Shown here in pieces: positions 38,507-48,200 of a stretch of DNA of 64,000 nucleotides. The notes beneath the pieces are model-generated. The model did no database searches. It saw nothing but the letters and a program-made list of their open reading frames with translations, and was not told where the DNA came from. How positions within the stretch are numbered: position 1 is the first letter of the stretch; each line of letters begins with the position of its first letter. A program made the position numbers and the translations under genes. This stretch comes from Pelagomonas calceolata (lineage: Eukaryota; Sar; Pelagophyceae; Pelagomonadales; Pelagomonadaceae): assembly GCA_918797485.1 (NCBI GenBank), contig CAKKNE010000003.1:4526001-4590000 (forward strand), read 5' to 3'.

Positions 38507-39599
38507 ATGCGCGGCGCGCTGGTTGCCGTCGCCGCCGGCGCGGCCGCGTGGGCGCCCGCGTTTCGTTACGACGCGCTGCCGCGACGACCCACCAGACGCG
38601 CTGCCGCGACGACCCACGGGGACCAGATAGTCGTGGCCCTGACGCGCGAGGCCGGCAAGAACGGCGGCCTCGCGCGCGCGCTCGCCGAGCATCACATAGA
38701 AACGGTCGAGGTGCCCTGCGTCTCCACCCAGAGGACGCCCCAGATGGACGCCCTTCTTGATAGCGCGCTGCTTTTTGCAGAAGACCCCTGGGACTGGGTC
38801 GTCGTGACGTCGCCCGAGGCCGCCAAGACGTTTGGCGCGGCGGTCGCGCGCGCGGGCCTCGGCGCGACGCGCGATGCGAAATGGAGGGCCTTCCGGCTCG
38901 CGGCCGTCGGCGGCGCGACGGCCGCGGCGCTGGACGCGTGTCAGGATTTGAGGCCGTGGCGCGGGAGTTCGTTCACGCCCGCGACGGCGACGGCCGCCGC
39001 ACTTGCGAAGGCGCTGCCCGACGACTCGGGCCGGCGCGTGCTCTTCCCCGCGTCGGCGCTCGCCGCGCCGACCTGTGTGGAAATCAAAATTTTACGGCGC
39101 GTTCGTGCTGAATCATCGCGTCGACCTCCACGCCATCGACGCGACACCTGCTCGATGGCGTGGCGATGTCGGTTCTTCACCGCTCGACGGAGCCAGCGCG
39201 GCCACGTCATCGCCGAGAAATGACTTAGTGAAGAATTGTCGGGTGCACCCGACACACTGGTTGATTTCCACACAGGCGCCGACGCTCGAGGAAGGGCTCA
39301 AGGAGAGAAACTTCGCCGTGACACGCGTCGACGCGTACACGACGGCGCCGGCGCCGTGGTCTCCTGAAGATGCCGCGGCGGCGGCCTCCGCGGATGTCGT
39401 CGCCGTCGGCTCGCCGTCCGCCGCGCGCGTCTGGGCCGCGCGCGCTTCCGTGAACGTCCGCGCCGCGTGCGTCGGCGCGACGTCGGCCGACGCGTGCGTC
39501 GAACTGGGCTTCGGGCGGGACCGCGTCTTCGCGCCGGCGAAGCCGGGCCTCGCGGGCTGGGCGGGCGCGGTGCGGGACGCCGTCGCGGCGCTCGCCTAG
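38507..39599 (+). CDS. hemD: Uroporphyrinogen-III synthase, plastid targeted, two exons
   Basis: Exons 38507-39064 and 39276-39599 give 293 residues. The enzyme closes hydroxymethylbilane to uroporphyrinogen III in haem and chlorophyll synthesis. The two-lobe HemD pattern is visible: VVALTREAGKNGGLARALAE, DWVVVTSPEAAKTF, FRLAAVGGATAAAL, then VLFPASALAAPTLEEGLKER after splicing, VTRVDAYTTAP, VVAVGSPSAARVWAAR and ACVGATSADACVELGF. The N terminus is a signal peptide followed by AAAWAPAF, close to the ASAFAP cleavage motif of complex red-lineage plastids. Unspliced, the first frame ends inside the element. The gene converges on the next one with 75 bp between them. Confidence 0.85.
39065..39275 (+). 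mobile_element. Introner intron, 211 bp, GC-AG, perfect 8-bp target duplication
   Basis: GCGCCGAC at 39065-39072 is repeated at 39276-39283. The element has perfect inverted ends: CTGTGTGGAAATCAA at the left and TTGATTTCCACACAG at the right. The interior holds a strong potential hairpin (CCACGCCATCGACGC with GATGGCGTGG) and a segment shared with the introns at 57991 and 60262. Exact removal of one duplication plus the element restores LAAPTLEEGL, with a GC donor taken from the duplicated target. A GT donor four bases inside the element would also keep frame but would add four residues. Confidence 0.85.
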
Positions 39600-39674
39600 A
39601 GTCGCTCCGGAGCTGACGAGGGCGTCGCCTTGCGGACGGGGGCGCGAAGCTCGTAAGGGGTATGTAGGCAGTTT

Positions 39675-40451
39675 CTAGAAGCGGGGGTTGAGGATGCCGA
39701 CGCGCTCCGTCAGGCCCGTCGCGCTCGCGTCGAAGCGCGTCGGGCGCAGGTGCAGGACGGCGGCGAGCGCCGGGAGCGCGCCCGCCTCGGCGGCCTCCCG
39801 GTGCGTCCAGGATTGTGTAGCGCCGTCGCCGAACACGCGCGCGAGGGGCGCGTCGTCGGCGAGCGGCGGTAGTTCAAGCGGCCGCGCGTCGAGGGCCAGA
39901 AGGTGCTGGTAGTTGTGCGAGGCGGGCTGCATGTCCAACGCCGTGGACACAAAACACTTGAGCGAGGGCACCGCCGGCGAGAAGAAGGCCCGGGCGGTCC
40001 GCGACGCGTAGCCGCCGAACCCGGGCACCGCCTCGCGGAGCAGCTCGAGCTGCTCGTCCGAGCCGTCGTGCACGACGACGCGGGCCTCGGCCTCGTTCAG
40101 CGCGTCCCGGACGCCACGGGCGCCCAGCGCCGCGTCCACCCGGCAGCTCACGACGCCGGACACGGCGGCCGCCAGTTCGATGCAGTGCTGCTCGGGCGCG
40201 TCCGGAGAAAGCAGGCTCGCGACGGCGTCGCCCGCCTGGACGCCGAACTCCGCGAGCCCGCGCGCCAGACCGTCGCCGTAGCGCTTCGCGTCGCGCACGG
40301 TCCACTTCATCGCGCCGTACTGGAGCACCTCCGTCTCGCCACGATCCTCAACCAAGTCCGCAAGCCGCGCGCGCAGTGCTCCGAGGCCCCGTCGCGGCGC
40401 CGCGATAACAGCTGCGCGCGGCGCGGCTTTGCGGAGGGCCCGCGCGATCAT
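39675..40451 (-). CDS. Short mitochondrial AMP-binding-like protein (N-terminal subdomain only)
   Basis: 258 residues, no intron. A positively charged, Ala-rich leader (MIARALRKAAPRAAVIAAP) looks mitochondrial. WTVRDAKRYGDGLARGLAEF, VQAGDAVASLLSPDAPEQHC and VSGVVSCRVDAALGARGVRD follow the N-terminal lobe of acyl-CoA synthetases/ANL enzymes. The protein ends before the ATP-binding TSGTTG-type loop and the C-terminal lobe, so it should not be an active ligase. It could be a structural or regulatory derivative. No remnant of the missing part is seen downstream on this strand. Confidence 0.55.
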   Translation of the reverse strand: MIARALRKAAPRAAVIAAPRRGLGALRARLADLVEDRGETEVLQYGAMKWTVRDAKRYGDGLARGLAEFGVQAGDAVASLLSPDAPEQHCIELAAAVSGVVSCRVDAALGARGVRDALNEAEARVVVHDGSDEQLELLREAVPGFGGYASRTARAFFSPAVPSLKCFVSTALDMQPASHNYQHLLALDARPLELPPLADDAPLARVFGDGATQSWTHREAAEAGALPALAAVLHLRPTRFDASATGLTERVGILNPRF

Positions 40452-40649
40452 CCTGTGGTGCGCTTATCACCCTCGAGGTCTCCAAATGCTGTCGACGTAG
40501 TAAACCCGCGAGCTCTGGAGGCTCGAGGCTCAATCGCCAGTGAATTATCTGAATCGCCAGTGAATTATCTGAGCTCCCCACGAGCCTAGCGGGCTGAAAG
40601 ACTCTAGCGAACATCACCCTGCAGCTGAGCCCAGGCACCCAGCCCAGGC

Positions 40650-42287
40650 ATGGCGGCCCAGGCGACGGCCGTCGTGGGCGTCGCCCTGCAGCTCGACGTA
40701 CCGAGCCTGAACGAGCCGCTGCTCGCGTTCCTCGCGACGCGGGCGGGCATCACCGCGCTCTGCGCCGCCATCGTCTCGCGGCAGCAGCGCGCCTCCGCGG
40801 CGGCGCTCGCGCGGAGCGCGCGGGCCGCGCGCCTCTTGGTCGGAGACGCGGACGACGCGGCCGGCGCGGCCGGCGTCGCCAAGTGCCTCGACGACGCGCT
40901 CCATCAACTTGCGGCGGCGCGGCTCCTCGACGCGCTCGACGCCGCGACGCCACGGGCGTTCGCGCGCCACGCGGCGTACGCGCTCGTGCGGCTCTTTCGC
41001 GGAAAGCCCGACGCCGTATACGAAGCGGCGCTCGACGGCGACGACGGAAGCGACGGCGACGAGAGCGACGGCGGCGCGCCGCGCGCGCCGCCGCGGCTCG
41101 CGCGCCTCCTCGACGCCGCCCCCGAGGTCTTCGTGGAGCTCGCGGGGGGCGGCGTCCCGGCGGAGGCGCGGCCCGAGGACGCCCCCCCCCACCCGCCGGC
41201 TGCCCCTTCGCCCGAGGCGCGGTGGAAATTCTGCATCGCGCTCGCGCGCTGGCGGTGTCTCCGCAGCCTCGCGGAGCGGTGCGTCTGCGGCGGAGACGGC
41301 GCCGGCCGCGCCGCGGCGGACGCGTGCCGCCTCTTCGCCGAGTGCGTGGAAGCCGCGGCGCGCGACGTCAAGTGCGGCGAGGTGCTGCTCCGGGGCCTGC
41401 CCGGCGTCGAGGCGCCGCTCCTGGCGCTGCTCGAGGCTCCGGACGCGCCGCCCCGCGCGCGCGTCGCGGCCGCGGCCGCGCTCGCCGCGGCCTGCCGCGC
41501 GGGCGCCGCGCCGGACCGCGGCGCGCCGGGACTCGCGCTCGAGGCGCCGAAGACGACGGGCGGGATTGACGCGGCGCGGAGCGCGTTCCTCGCGAGCGCG
41601 TCGCCGGTGATCGCGCGGCGCGCGGCGCGCGCATTGATCGAGTGCGACTCGCCGCTGCTGCGCGTGCACCTCGCGACCACGCTCGCGGCGTGCGTCGCGG
41701 CGGCTCCGACGGCGGCGTTGGGCGAGATACCCAGAGGGGCCTGGCGCGACGTCGCCGACCGCTTCGTCGCGGGCCGCGACGGCGACGTCTTCCTACGGAT
41801 CGCATTCAAGCTGCTCGCGGCCGCGCTCGTCGCGGGCCACGCGCCGACGGACCGGACGCTGGTCGTGGACTGCGACGTCGGCGCGCGCTGCGCGGCGTCC
41901 CCGGACGATCCGTTCCGCCTCGCGCTCTGCGACGTGCTGCGGCTGCGCTGCGCGAGCCTGCCGCGCGACGCGCCGCTGCGGCGGCTGCTCGCGGCGTCCG
42001 CGCCGTGGCGCGCGGCGCAGAAGGCCATCAGGGCCGCGGCGCGCGCCGAGAACGCGCGGCAGCCGCGCGGGGCGCCGCAGCTGGCGGCGCCCCGCGTCGA
42101 CGGCCTCTTCGGCCTCCTCGACCCCGGCGCTCCCGCGCCGGTCGGCGGGTTCGATGGAGACGACGTCGACACGTTACTCGACGAGCGCGTCGACCTCGGC
42201 TCGCCGTACGCCGCGGCGCGCGGCTTCGGCGGCGTCGAGCCGTTCGTGCCCCCGGCGAGGGCGCGGCGACGCTCGACTCTGAGATAG
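40650..42287 (+). CDS. Alpha-helical repeat-type protein, unknown
   Basis: 545 residues, no intron, very rich in Ala and Arg. The chain appears as serial amphipathic helices (for example LDVPSLNEPLLAFLATR, LLRVHLATTLAACVAA and FLRIAFKLLAAALVAG), resembling HEAT/ARM or SAPS-type phosphatase regulators. An acidic loop (DGDDGSDGDESDGG) interrupts near residue 130, and a Pro-rich low-complexity stretch follows near 180. The C-terminal tail is acidic, then basic. SAPS-like is only a guess from the overall pattern. It is divergent from the AMP-binding-like gene with about 200 bp between starts, a likely shared promoter. Confidence 0.5.
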   Translation: MAAQATAVVGVALQLDVPSLNEPLLAFLATRAGITALCAAIVSRQQRASAAALARSARAARLLVGDADDAAGAAGVAKCLDDALHQLAAARLLDALDAATPRAFARHAAYALVRLFRGKPDAVYEAALDGDDGSDGDESDGGAPRAPPRLARLLDAAPEVFVELAGGGVPAEARPEDAPPHPPAAPSPEARWKFCIALARWRCLRSLAERCVCGGDGAGRAAADACRLFAECVEAAARDVKCGEVLLRGLPGVEAPLLALLEAPDAPPRARVAAAAALAAACRAGAAPDRGAPGLALEAPKTTGGIDAARSAFLASASPVIARRAARALIECDSPLLRVHLATTLAACVAAAPTAALGEIPRGAWRDVADRFVAGRDGDVFLRIAFKLLAAALVAGHAPTDRTLVVDCDVGARCAASPDDPFRLALCDVLRLRCASLPRDAPLRRLLAASAPWRAAQKAIRAAARAENARQPRGAPQLAAPRVDGLFGLLDPGAPAPVGGFDGDDVDTLLDERVDLGSPYAAARGFGGVEPFVPPARARRRSTLR

Positions 42288-42905
42288 CTCCCTGGCCATG
42301 CTGTGTGTTTATTTTCTTGCCTGCCTGCCACGGCGGGCAAAGGGGAATTTTAGGTCTGGTGATTGATTCGGGGGCCGGAGAGGTCTGTTTAAATCTTGAA
42401 AATGCCATCCACCTCGGGGCCCTACGGTTCCTCGGCCTACGCGGCTCCCCCCCGCTGTCGCGGTGTAGGAGAGAGCGCAAGCCCTGGGAGACCTGAATTT
42501 TCTCATTTGGGAGGCTCCCTGGATCATGGGGGTTTCAAAAGCTTTTCAGGTTTTCTATGGCGCCGCAAACATCCCAGTGGGGCACACTATTTCGTTAGAC
42601 TACGACACTACGCTGCCGGGGAAGTCCAGAATTACACACCCTATTTCCCCCTGCATCGCAGTCGCGGGGGGGCGGCTCCGAGTCGGGGTGGGTACCCAGT
42701 CACGGTGCGCGCGCGGCCCGCCGGGTAATTTAGGAGAACTCGGAGTAGAATTTTTTTACTATACACTTCTTGAATAATATGGAGCCCCGCTCAGGGCTAG
42801 CGGCTTCAGACACTAGCTCCGTTATTACCAGTAGTAGCCAGCCTTTTAGCAACGCGCTCGTCGCACACTGACCCTGCGCGAAGACTACAGATCCAGGAGC
42901 CACGG
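42288..42905. repeat. Intergenic with dispersed repeat R3
   Basis: 42578-42665 (ACACTATTTCGTTAGAC at the start, CCCCCTGCATCGCA at the end) matches 53178-53262 with few changes; shorter parts recur near 935-970 and 2205-2240. No gene recognised. Confidence 0.7.
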
Positions 42906-43523
42906 ATGGCGCTCGCCCAACGGCTGTGGAAGGCCATGAGCCGCCATTACCAAAAGAACGTCGCCGGGCGAGTATCCCTGCCTCCCCGTAGACGCCAAGC
43001 GCTCGCGGCACGCGCCGGCTCCGACGACGACGCGTTCGAGAGCCGGCTCCTCGCGCGCGCCTCGCCGCCTCGACGCGCGCCGCCGCAGGTCCCTCTCCGA
43101 GTTCGGGCTCAAGTACGACGACATAAGAATTGAAAGTGATGCGGACTACGCAAAGGCCCTCGACCGCCTGCAGCAGCGTGTGCAGATCAAATTTCACGCG
43201 CCTTCCGCGCCACTCGTCGAGAGAATCTCTACGTCGCACAACCGTCCGCGCCAGCAGCACGACCGCATCGCCGCTGTAGAAAGGAATTGTGAGAACTTAT
43301 TCGCGGATATACCGCACTCACCGGTTTACACGCAGGCCTGCCGCACGCGGAGCTCCAGCTACGCGCGCGGCGCATGAAGCGCGCCTTCGACGTGTCCTTC
43401 AAGCGCAAGGCGCTGCCGCCCGACCTGCGGGCGCTGCAGAAGCCTCTCGAGGGCTACGCGGGGCCCCTGATCGAGGAGGCGAAGGCCCGTCGGGTGGAGC
43501 GCGAGCTGCTCAACACCTTCTAA
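42906..43523 (+). CDS. QCR7: Cytochrome bc1 complex subunit 7 (QCR7/UQCRB), three exons
   Basis: Exons 42906-42967, 43089-43165 and 43336-43523 give 108 residues, the usual size for this subunit of mitochondrial complex III. Exon 2 encodes SLSEFGLKYDDIRIESDADY, matching the GLKYDDL..D signature. Joining exon 3 gives ALDRLPHAELQLRARRMKRA, matching the RLP..x..R..R..RA segment, then FDVSFKRKALPPDL and YAGPLIEEA. All three exons are in different frames, so no continuous frame reveals the gene. Intron 2 is supported by a target duplication; intron 1 (42968-43088, GC-AG) is set only by frame and homology. Only 14 bp separate this gene from the convergent GT32 gene. Confidence 0.75.
43166..43335 (+). 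mobile_element. Introner-type intron, 170 bp, GC-AG
   Basis: GCCTGCAG at 43166-43173 and GCCTGCCG at 43336-43343 form an 8-bp duplication with one mismatch. The right end GGTTTACACGCAG is of the introner type; the left end CAGCGTGTGCAGATCAA is a degenerate partner. Removal joins GAC C to GC CTG CCG, restoring DRLP of QCR7. Confidence 0.65.
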
Positions 43524-43537
43524 ACAACATACTAGTG

Positions 43538-44374
43538 TTAGTACTTCTCTTTCCAACTACACTCCCACCGGTGGACCGTGATGGAGGCGCCCGTCGCGCC
43601 GCCGGTCCCGTCGTTCGCCACGGGGTAAAGGATGGTCTTGGGGAGGCAGGCGCAGTCCCACGCGCGGCGGAAGTAGACTCGCGTGAGGAGCCCGGGGCCC
43701 GTCGTCTCTATTGTCCTCGCGGCGCTGGCTTCCGCCAGTACCTTGCCGAGGGTCGCGCCGAACCCGCTCGCGGCCACGAGCGCCGCCGCGCGCGTTTTGG
43801 CCACATCCTCCGCCGCGACCGCGGCGTCGCACGCTTCGACGAGCGCCGCCATCAGCGCGCAACCGGGCGCGCAGCCCATGACCGCGTTGCCGACCTCCAA
43901 GCCGCGGACGTTCGCCAGGCCGACGAACGCATTACATTTGCGAAGGAGCGGCTCGAAGCTCCGCACGAAGTCCACGTCCACGTCCGCGTAGACGCCGCCG
44001 TGCACGAACAGTATGTAGTAGCGCGCGACGTCGCTTTTGGCGGCCCAGTCGCGCGCTTTTGCGAACGCGCGCCGCGCGCCGCGGTTCCCCCCCAGGAGCG
44101 CCGCGACGGCCGCGCCGCGCCACAGCACGCGGGTCCAGCCCGGGTGTATCCGGCAAAAGGCGGCGCCGCGCTCGATCAACGAAGGCGGCACCGGGCGCGG
44201 CCCGAGCCAGATTTGATGAAGCACGCGCGGAATGCTCTCCGCCGTCGCCGGCGTCCGTCGGAAGGCCTCGTAGTCGCCCGCGAGGCGCGCGAGCCAGGCG
44301 TCTTCGTTGTCCCCCCAGAGGTTGCTCCTTGGGATTTGCGGTGCCTCCCAGGGGGGCCAGTCTCGAGCCTCCAT
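43538..44374 (-). CDS. GT32-family (OCH1-like) glycosyltransferase
   Basis: 278 residues, no intron. IPRVLHQIWLGPRPVP is the typical GT32 opening. WAAKSDVARYYILFVHGGVY followed by ADVDVD gives the metal-binding D-x-D. NAVMGCAPGCALMAALV and TGPGLLTRVYF complete the fold. No signal peptide or anchor is visible at this start, so an upstream exon might exist. Family members transfer mannose or other hexoses from nucleotide-sugars onto glycans. The 3' end faces QCR7 at 14 bp distance, so the two transcripts must overlap or end precisely. Confidence 0.8.
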   Translation of the reverse strand: MEARDWPPWEAPQIPRSNLWGDNEDAWLARLAGDYEAFRRTPATAESIPRVLHQIWLGPRPVPPSLIERGAAFCRIHPGWTRVLWRGAAVAALLGGNRGARRAFAKARDWAAKSDVARYYILFVHGGVYADVDVDFVRSFEPLLRKCNAFVGLANVRGLEVGNAVMGCAPGCALMAALVEACDAAVAAEDVAKTRAAALVAASGFGATLGKVLAEASAARTIETTGPGLLTRVYFRRAWDCACLPKTILYPVANDGTGGATGASITVHRWECSWKEKY

Positions 44375-45214
44375 GTGGCTGCCAGCGTACGAAACGCTAC
44401 GAGCGCGCCCTCTTGATCCACATTCTTAGCACTGCTACGTTGGATGTGGCAGGATGCAACCGTTGACCGGATAACTTGAGAGCCGTCCGCGTGCGTGATC
44501 GTGTATTCAAATGTCGTCGTGACACTCGTCGCGCTTATATGCCTGTATACAGTAGAGCAGGGAGCGACAATGGGAAGGGAGCGGGAATTCCCGGGAACTC
44601 TCGGGAATTCCCGGGTCCGATTTTTCACTCCCGGGGAGCGAGACCTGGGAAAACAGCGAAAAAACCCGCCAGTTACAGTGGACGGGCAGACGCGTTTTGT
44701 ACTATGGGCAGGATCTGGCCAAGCAGATGCCCCAGGCGCACGTCCTACGGTCCTAAGGTACCCTAGTACGCGCCAGTCCCATTGGAAATGCTTATCTGGG
44801 TTCGGGGGGGGCTGCCCCGGCCCGGCTCCCCGCGGATCTCCCATACTCCCGGGAATTCCCACCGGGAGCGGGAATTCCCGGGAGTTCCCGGAACTCCCGG
44901 AAATTCCCGACCCCTAGATCTCGCTCCCCGGGAATTGCTCAACTATAGTCGCGCTCGTCACGCGGTTGGCCTTCGCGCTGTAGCTGTCCGTCTCGAGGAG
45001 ACCGATCGGCGGCGGAATTGTGATCTTGCCCTCAGCCATGGTCTCTCGAGGGAGTAGTTGACCGGTCACCGACGCTCTCGAGGCCTGTTTCACTGGCCTA
45101 GACAGGCTCTTGTAAATTTGTAATTAGTAATTAATAGAGAGCTCCAGAGAAGGGATCAGGATGGGTTATTATAAACCGAACCGAAGTTTGTCGAAACACG
45201 GTCCCAACTCTAGT
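44375..45214. repeat. Intergenic with inverted CCCGGGAATTCCCGGG-type repeats
   Basis: 44565-44650 and 44845-44940 are built of variants of CGGGAATTCCCGGGA and carry inverted flanks (TCCCGGGGAGCGAG at 44630, CTCGCTCCCCGGGA at 44920). Together they bracket about 200 bp of unique sequence. No gene recognised. Confidence 0.6.
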
Positions 45215-46387
45215 TCAGCTATGTCCCTTGGGCACCGGCGGCAGGGGTGCAAGTGGGGGGGTTGCAGGGGGCACCGGCGGCGGGGGTGCAGGAGGGGGTG
45301 CTGGAGGGGGCACCGGCCAGTGCATTTTTCGTCCGACGAGCTCCTCGAGATCCGCATTGAATGGAGCGTAGAACTCGCGCAGCAGGCGCTCTGTGACTGG
45401 CAGCATGTGCTCGTGAAGCGTGGTCTTAGAGCCTGCATGCTCCGTCGGAATCTGTACGTGGTAGATTGTGTTCGCCCTGTTGGGCGTGGCCCATGCCAGC
45501 ATCTCCTTCAGAGTGTCAGCGCCATGCACAAAGAAATCTTCTGCACGTACGAGCAACACGTTGGAAGCGCGATGGTAGCGGTATATTCGCCGAAGGTGCC
45601 AGATGTATAAGCCCATCCTCACTTGTGCCGCCCTCTTGTCGCCGTAGATGGAGCAGTGGAAGTCGCTCAGATCACAGCTGCATCCCAGCCACGAGCCTTG
45701 GCCAAATGAGCTGCCTACAAGTGCCGAACAGCACTCGCGAAAATGTGCCGACCGCTCGTGGTCGATGGCTGGATCGCCTGAAGGCTGCGCGCTGTCGGGG
45801 CAGCCTCTGATGATTGCAACCTCGATCTCAACGAGGCGATGAAAGCCATTGGCATTGCGTCCGAGATGCGTGACGTCGCCACCTTCGTAGAAGGAGGAGT
45901 AGGCTCGACTCGTCGGGTCGCGCAGGAAGATCACCAATCGTGGGCTTCCCAACGCCTCGCAGAGGCGCAATGGCGCGTGCGGACTGTAGTAGTACGCGGG
46001 TGTCTTCTCGGCGAGGGCCACTGTGGATTGCTGACACCGCGTCTTGCTACTCAGTCGCTGGGCATACGCCTCCACATCATGAGCGGTGATAGAGATGTTG
46101 GAGAACTCGTTGCGGTCAAAAAAGTGCAGCTCGCCCCACGCCATGCACGCCACCTGAGGTTGAGCAGCATTCAGATCCTGGATCACGCTGGTGGTGCCAC
46201 CTTTCTGCACTCCGATGACAACGAAGTCGGGCAGACGGACGTGTAGGTGGTGCGCGATTGTTGTGCGCGAGCAGCCGACGTATAGCTGAGATGTCTGGTT
46301 CGATGGCGCAAGGAACGTGCCGCCGGGAGAGGCGCCGAGGCGCAGAGGAAGCAGCAGAGGCAACAAGATGGCCATCGCGCCACGCAT
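45215..46387 (-). CDS. Secreted or Golgi sulfotransferase, PF00685 type
   Basis: 390 residues from the Met at 46387, which starts a signal/anchor (MRGAMAILLPLLLPLRLGA); the open frame extends 160 codons further upstream without a domain. LPDFVVIGVQKGGTTSV is the PAPS 5'-phosphosulfate loop and LVIFLRDPTSRAYSSFYEGG the 3'-phosphate-binding motif, the pattern of heparan-sulfate and related carbohydrate sulfotransferases. GLYIWHLRRIYRYHRASNVL followed by LVRAEDF is conserved too. The C terminus is an unusual Pro-rich tail made of PPPAPPPAPPPPVPPATPP. The gene is divergent from the elongase, with about 320 bp between starts. Confidence 0.75.
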   Translation of the reverse strand: MRGAMAILLPLLLPLRLGASPGGTFLAPSNQTSQLYVGCSRTTIAHHLHVRLPDFVVIGVQKGGTTSVIQDLNAAQPQVACMAWGELHFFDRNEFSNISITAHDVEAYAQRLSSKTRCQQSTVALAEKTPAYYYSPHAPLRLCEALGSPRLVIFLRDPTSRAYSSFYEGGDVTHLGRNANGFHRLVEIEVAIIRGCPDSAQPSGDPAIDHERSAHFRECCSALVGSSFGQGSWLGCSCDLSDFHCSIYGDKRAAQVRMGLYIWHLRRIYRYHRASNVLLVRAEDFFVHGADTLKEMLAWATPNRANTIYHVQIPTEHAGSKTTLHEHMLPVTERLLREFYAPFNADLEELVGRKMHWPVPPPAPPPAPPPPVPPATPPLAPLPPVPKGHS

Positions 46388-46704
46388 GCCGACGGCCGCG
46401 GAGGCGTCCTTGAGCGTCAGCTCGCCGCTGGCGCTGGCGCTGCCGCAAGACGGAGAAAAGCGGCAAATGAGGTCGCTGGCGCTGCAGCGCAAGACGGGCC
46501 GCGGCGTTTGAGGTCGCAAAATTCTCGGCGGACCTAAAGTGACATATATGGCAAGACCTGCAGGTAGGCTACCCAAGTACCACGGTACCGTGGTACCGTA
46601 CCCAAGGCCAGCGCGTACGTATACGTTTTTTTGCGTACACGCTGCTATTTTGGTTTGAATACGACGTTTGCGCGTGTTATCGCGCGGCAACAAGAATCGC
46701 CAGC
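46388..46704. promoter_or_regulatory. Probable shared promoter region of two divergent genes
   Basis: The only sequence between the starts of the sulfotransferase and the elongase. It contains GTACCACGGTACCGTGGTACC-type palindromes at 46576-46602. No TATA box stands out. A bidirectional promoter is inference from the arrangement. Confidence 0.35.
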
Positions 46705-47617
46705 ATGACGTCGCTGGCCGAGTCGTTGGACAGCGTCGGCGAGCGCATCGTCGACTGGGCGCTCGTCGGGTCGCCCGTGACGGACGCGCCCGTCCGGGGT
46801 TGGCCGCTGGCCAGGTTCTCGACGGCGCTCGCCATCGCCGTGGCTTACCTCGCCTTCGTCGTGTTAGGCTCACTCTTCGCGCGCGCGACGCCGGGCGAGG
46901 GCGTCAAGTCGCGCGCGGCGCGGAAATCAACAACCTCAAGCGTCAACTTCCACGCCGTCGATGCGAGATTCTCTTTGCAATTGCGTCTGCTCGATGCAGG
47001 GCTGACGATCGATTGCTGCGCGCAGGTTGTACGGCGTCGCGTTCCTGTACAACATCTGCCAGGTCATGCTCTGCTCCTACATGTGCCTCGAAGCGGCCAT
47101 CGTGGCCCGGCGGCACGACTACAACTTGGTGTGCAATTCCTTCAAGAGCGAGAACCCGCCCGTGGCGAACGTCCTCTGGCTCTTCTACGTGAGCAAGATC
47201 CTGGATTTCGTGGACACGTTCTTCATCGTCATCGGCAAAAAATGGAAGCAGCTGAGCTTCCTGCACGTGTATCACCATACCACCATCTTCCTCTTTTACT
47301 GGTTGAATCTGCACGTGAACTACGACGGCGACATCTATTTGACGGTGGTCTTAAACGGGTTGATCCACGCGATCATGTACACCTACTACTTCGTGAGCAT
47401 GCACACGCGTGACATCTGGTGGAAGAAGTACCTCACGCTCGCGCAGCTCTTCCAGTTCACGTGCATGAACGGCCAGGCCCTGGTCCTCTACGCGACGGGC
47501 TGCTCCGACGCGCCGCCGCGCGTCACGGGGTTGTACTTCGTCTACATCGTCTCGCTCTTCGTGCTGTTCCTCCAGTTCTTCGTCGCGAGCTACGTACCCA
47601 AGGCGAAGGCGGCATGA
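46705..47617 (+). CDS. Very-long-chain / PUFA fatty-acid elongase (ELO), two exons
   Basis: Exons 46705-46907 and 47026-47617 give 264 residues. The protein is the condensing enzyme that extends acyl-CoA by two carbons in the ER. Visible are KILDFVDTFFIVIGKKW, the HVYHH histidine box, and NGLIHAIMYTYYF; several hydrophobic helices surround them. HVYHH together with the N..H..MY..Y motif suggests a PUFA elongase. The splice join gives EGVKLYGVAFLYNICQV; without it the first exon runs into a frame with no elongase sequence. Chain-length preference cannot be told. Confidence 0.8.
46908..47025 (+). mobile_element. Introner-type intron, 118 bp, GT-AG, degenerate
   Basis: Left end GGCGCGGAAATCA and right end GATTGCTGCGCGCAG are recognisable but worn inverted ends. 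The flanking 8-mers GTCGCGCG and GTTGTACG agree in five positions, so the duplication is old or absent. The donor GT is at the first base. The 118-bp length and traces of the CACGCCGTCGATGCGA motif tie it to the longer family members. Confidence 0.6.
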
Positions 47618-48200
47618 ATATCCACGGCGGGACGGTGCGCTATCTAGTTTTAACCACGTTAGGAAGAGGTGGTAGTTTTCTTAACTGCGATGCGCGGAGA
47701 CCTGGGCGGCAGTTAATGCCGTGGGCTATCGGAGCTTCCAGTCAAGCTCGGGTGCAAAATAAACGCGCCCAACTTGAAGTTCCTTAGGAGTCGACAACAA
47801 AGTGGTAATTAACACTCAGAGCTGTCCGTGCTAGAGATACCCCACCCTAGTAGGCCCGGGTACTTTTCACTGCAGCCTGAGGGGGTCGGTATACCACCGC
47901 ACCCCACTTATTTAGGATGATTCAGTTGCTCCCCGCCTTGAGGGCGGATCTAGAGACAATTCATGTGGAATTTGAGGAGGTGACCATCCTGGGCGGACTC
48001 TCAGTTACTTGAATACCCGGATAAAATAGGTCTAGTGAATACGGTACCGTATCAAGACGGCGCGCGAGTACGCCCGGATCATGGGTAGGGTTACGGGAGG
48101 GTTACGGGACAAATCAACACGACCACGTCTTACTCTTGATTCAGACGGCTAGGGGAGAGGATAGACGGCGTCTTCGATGGAGTGGGCGCCTACGCGAATC
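47618..48200. other. Intergenic
   Basis: 48003-48050 resembles 14180-14230 (AATACCCGGATA..TAGGYCTAGTGAATACGGTACC). It runs into 30 bp matching fragment F1 (48055-48083). Nothing else recognised. Confidence 0.5.

Noticed and set aside
42968-43088. Calling QCR7 intron 1 an introner
   Set aside because: The flanks and ends do not show the inverted repeats or a convincing 8-bp duplication. It is kept only as a homology-based intron.
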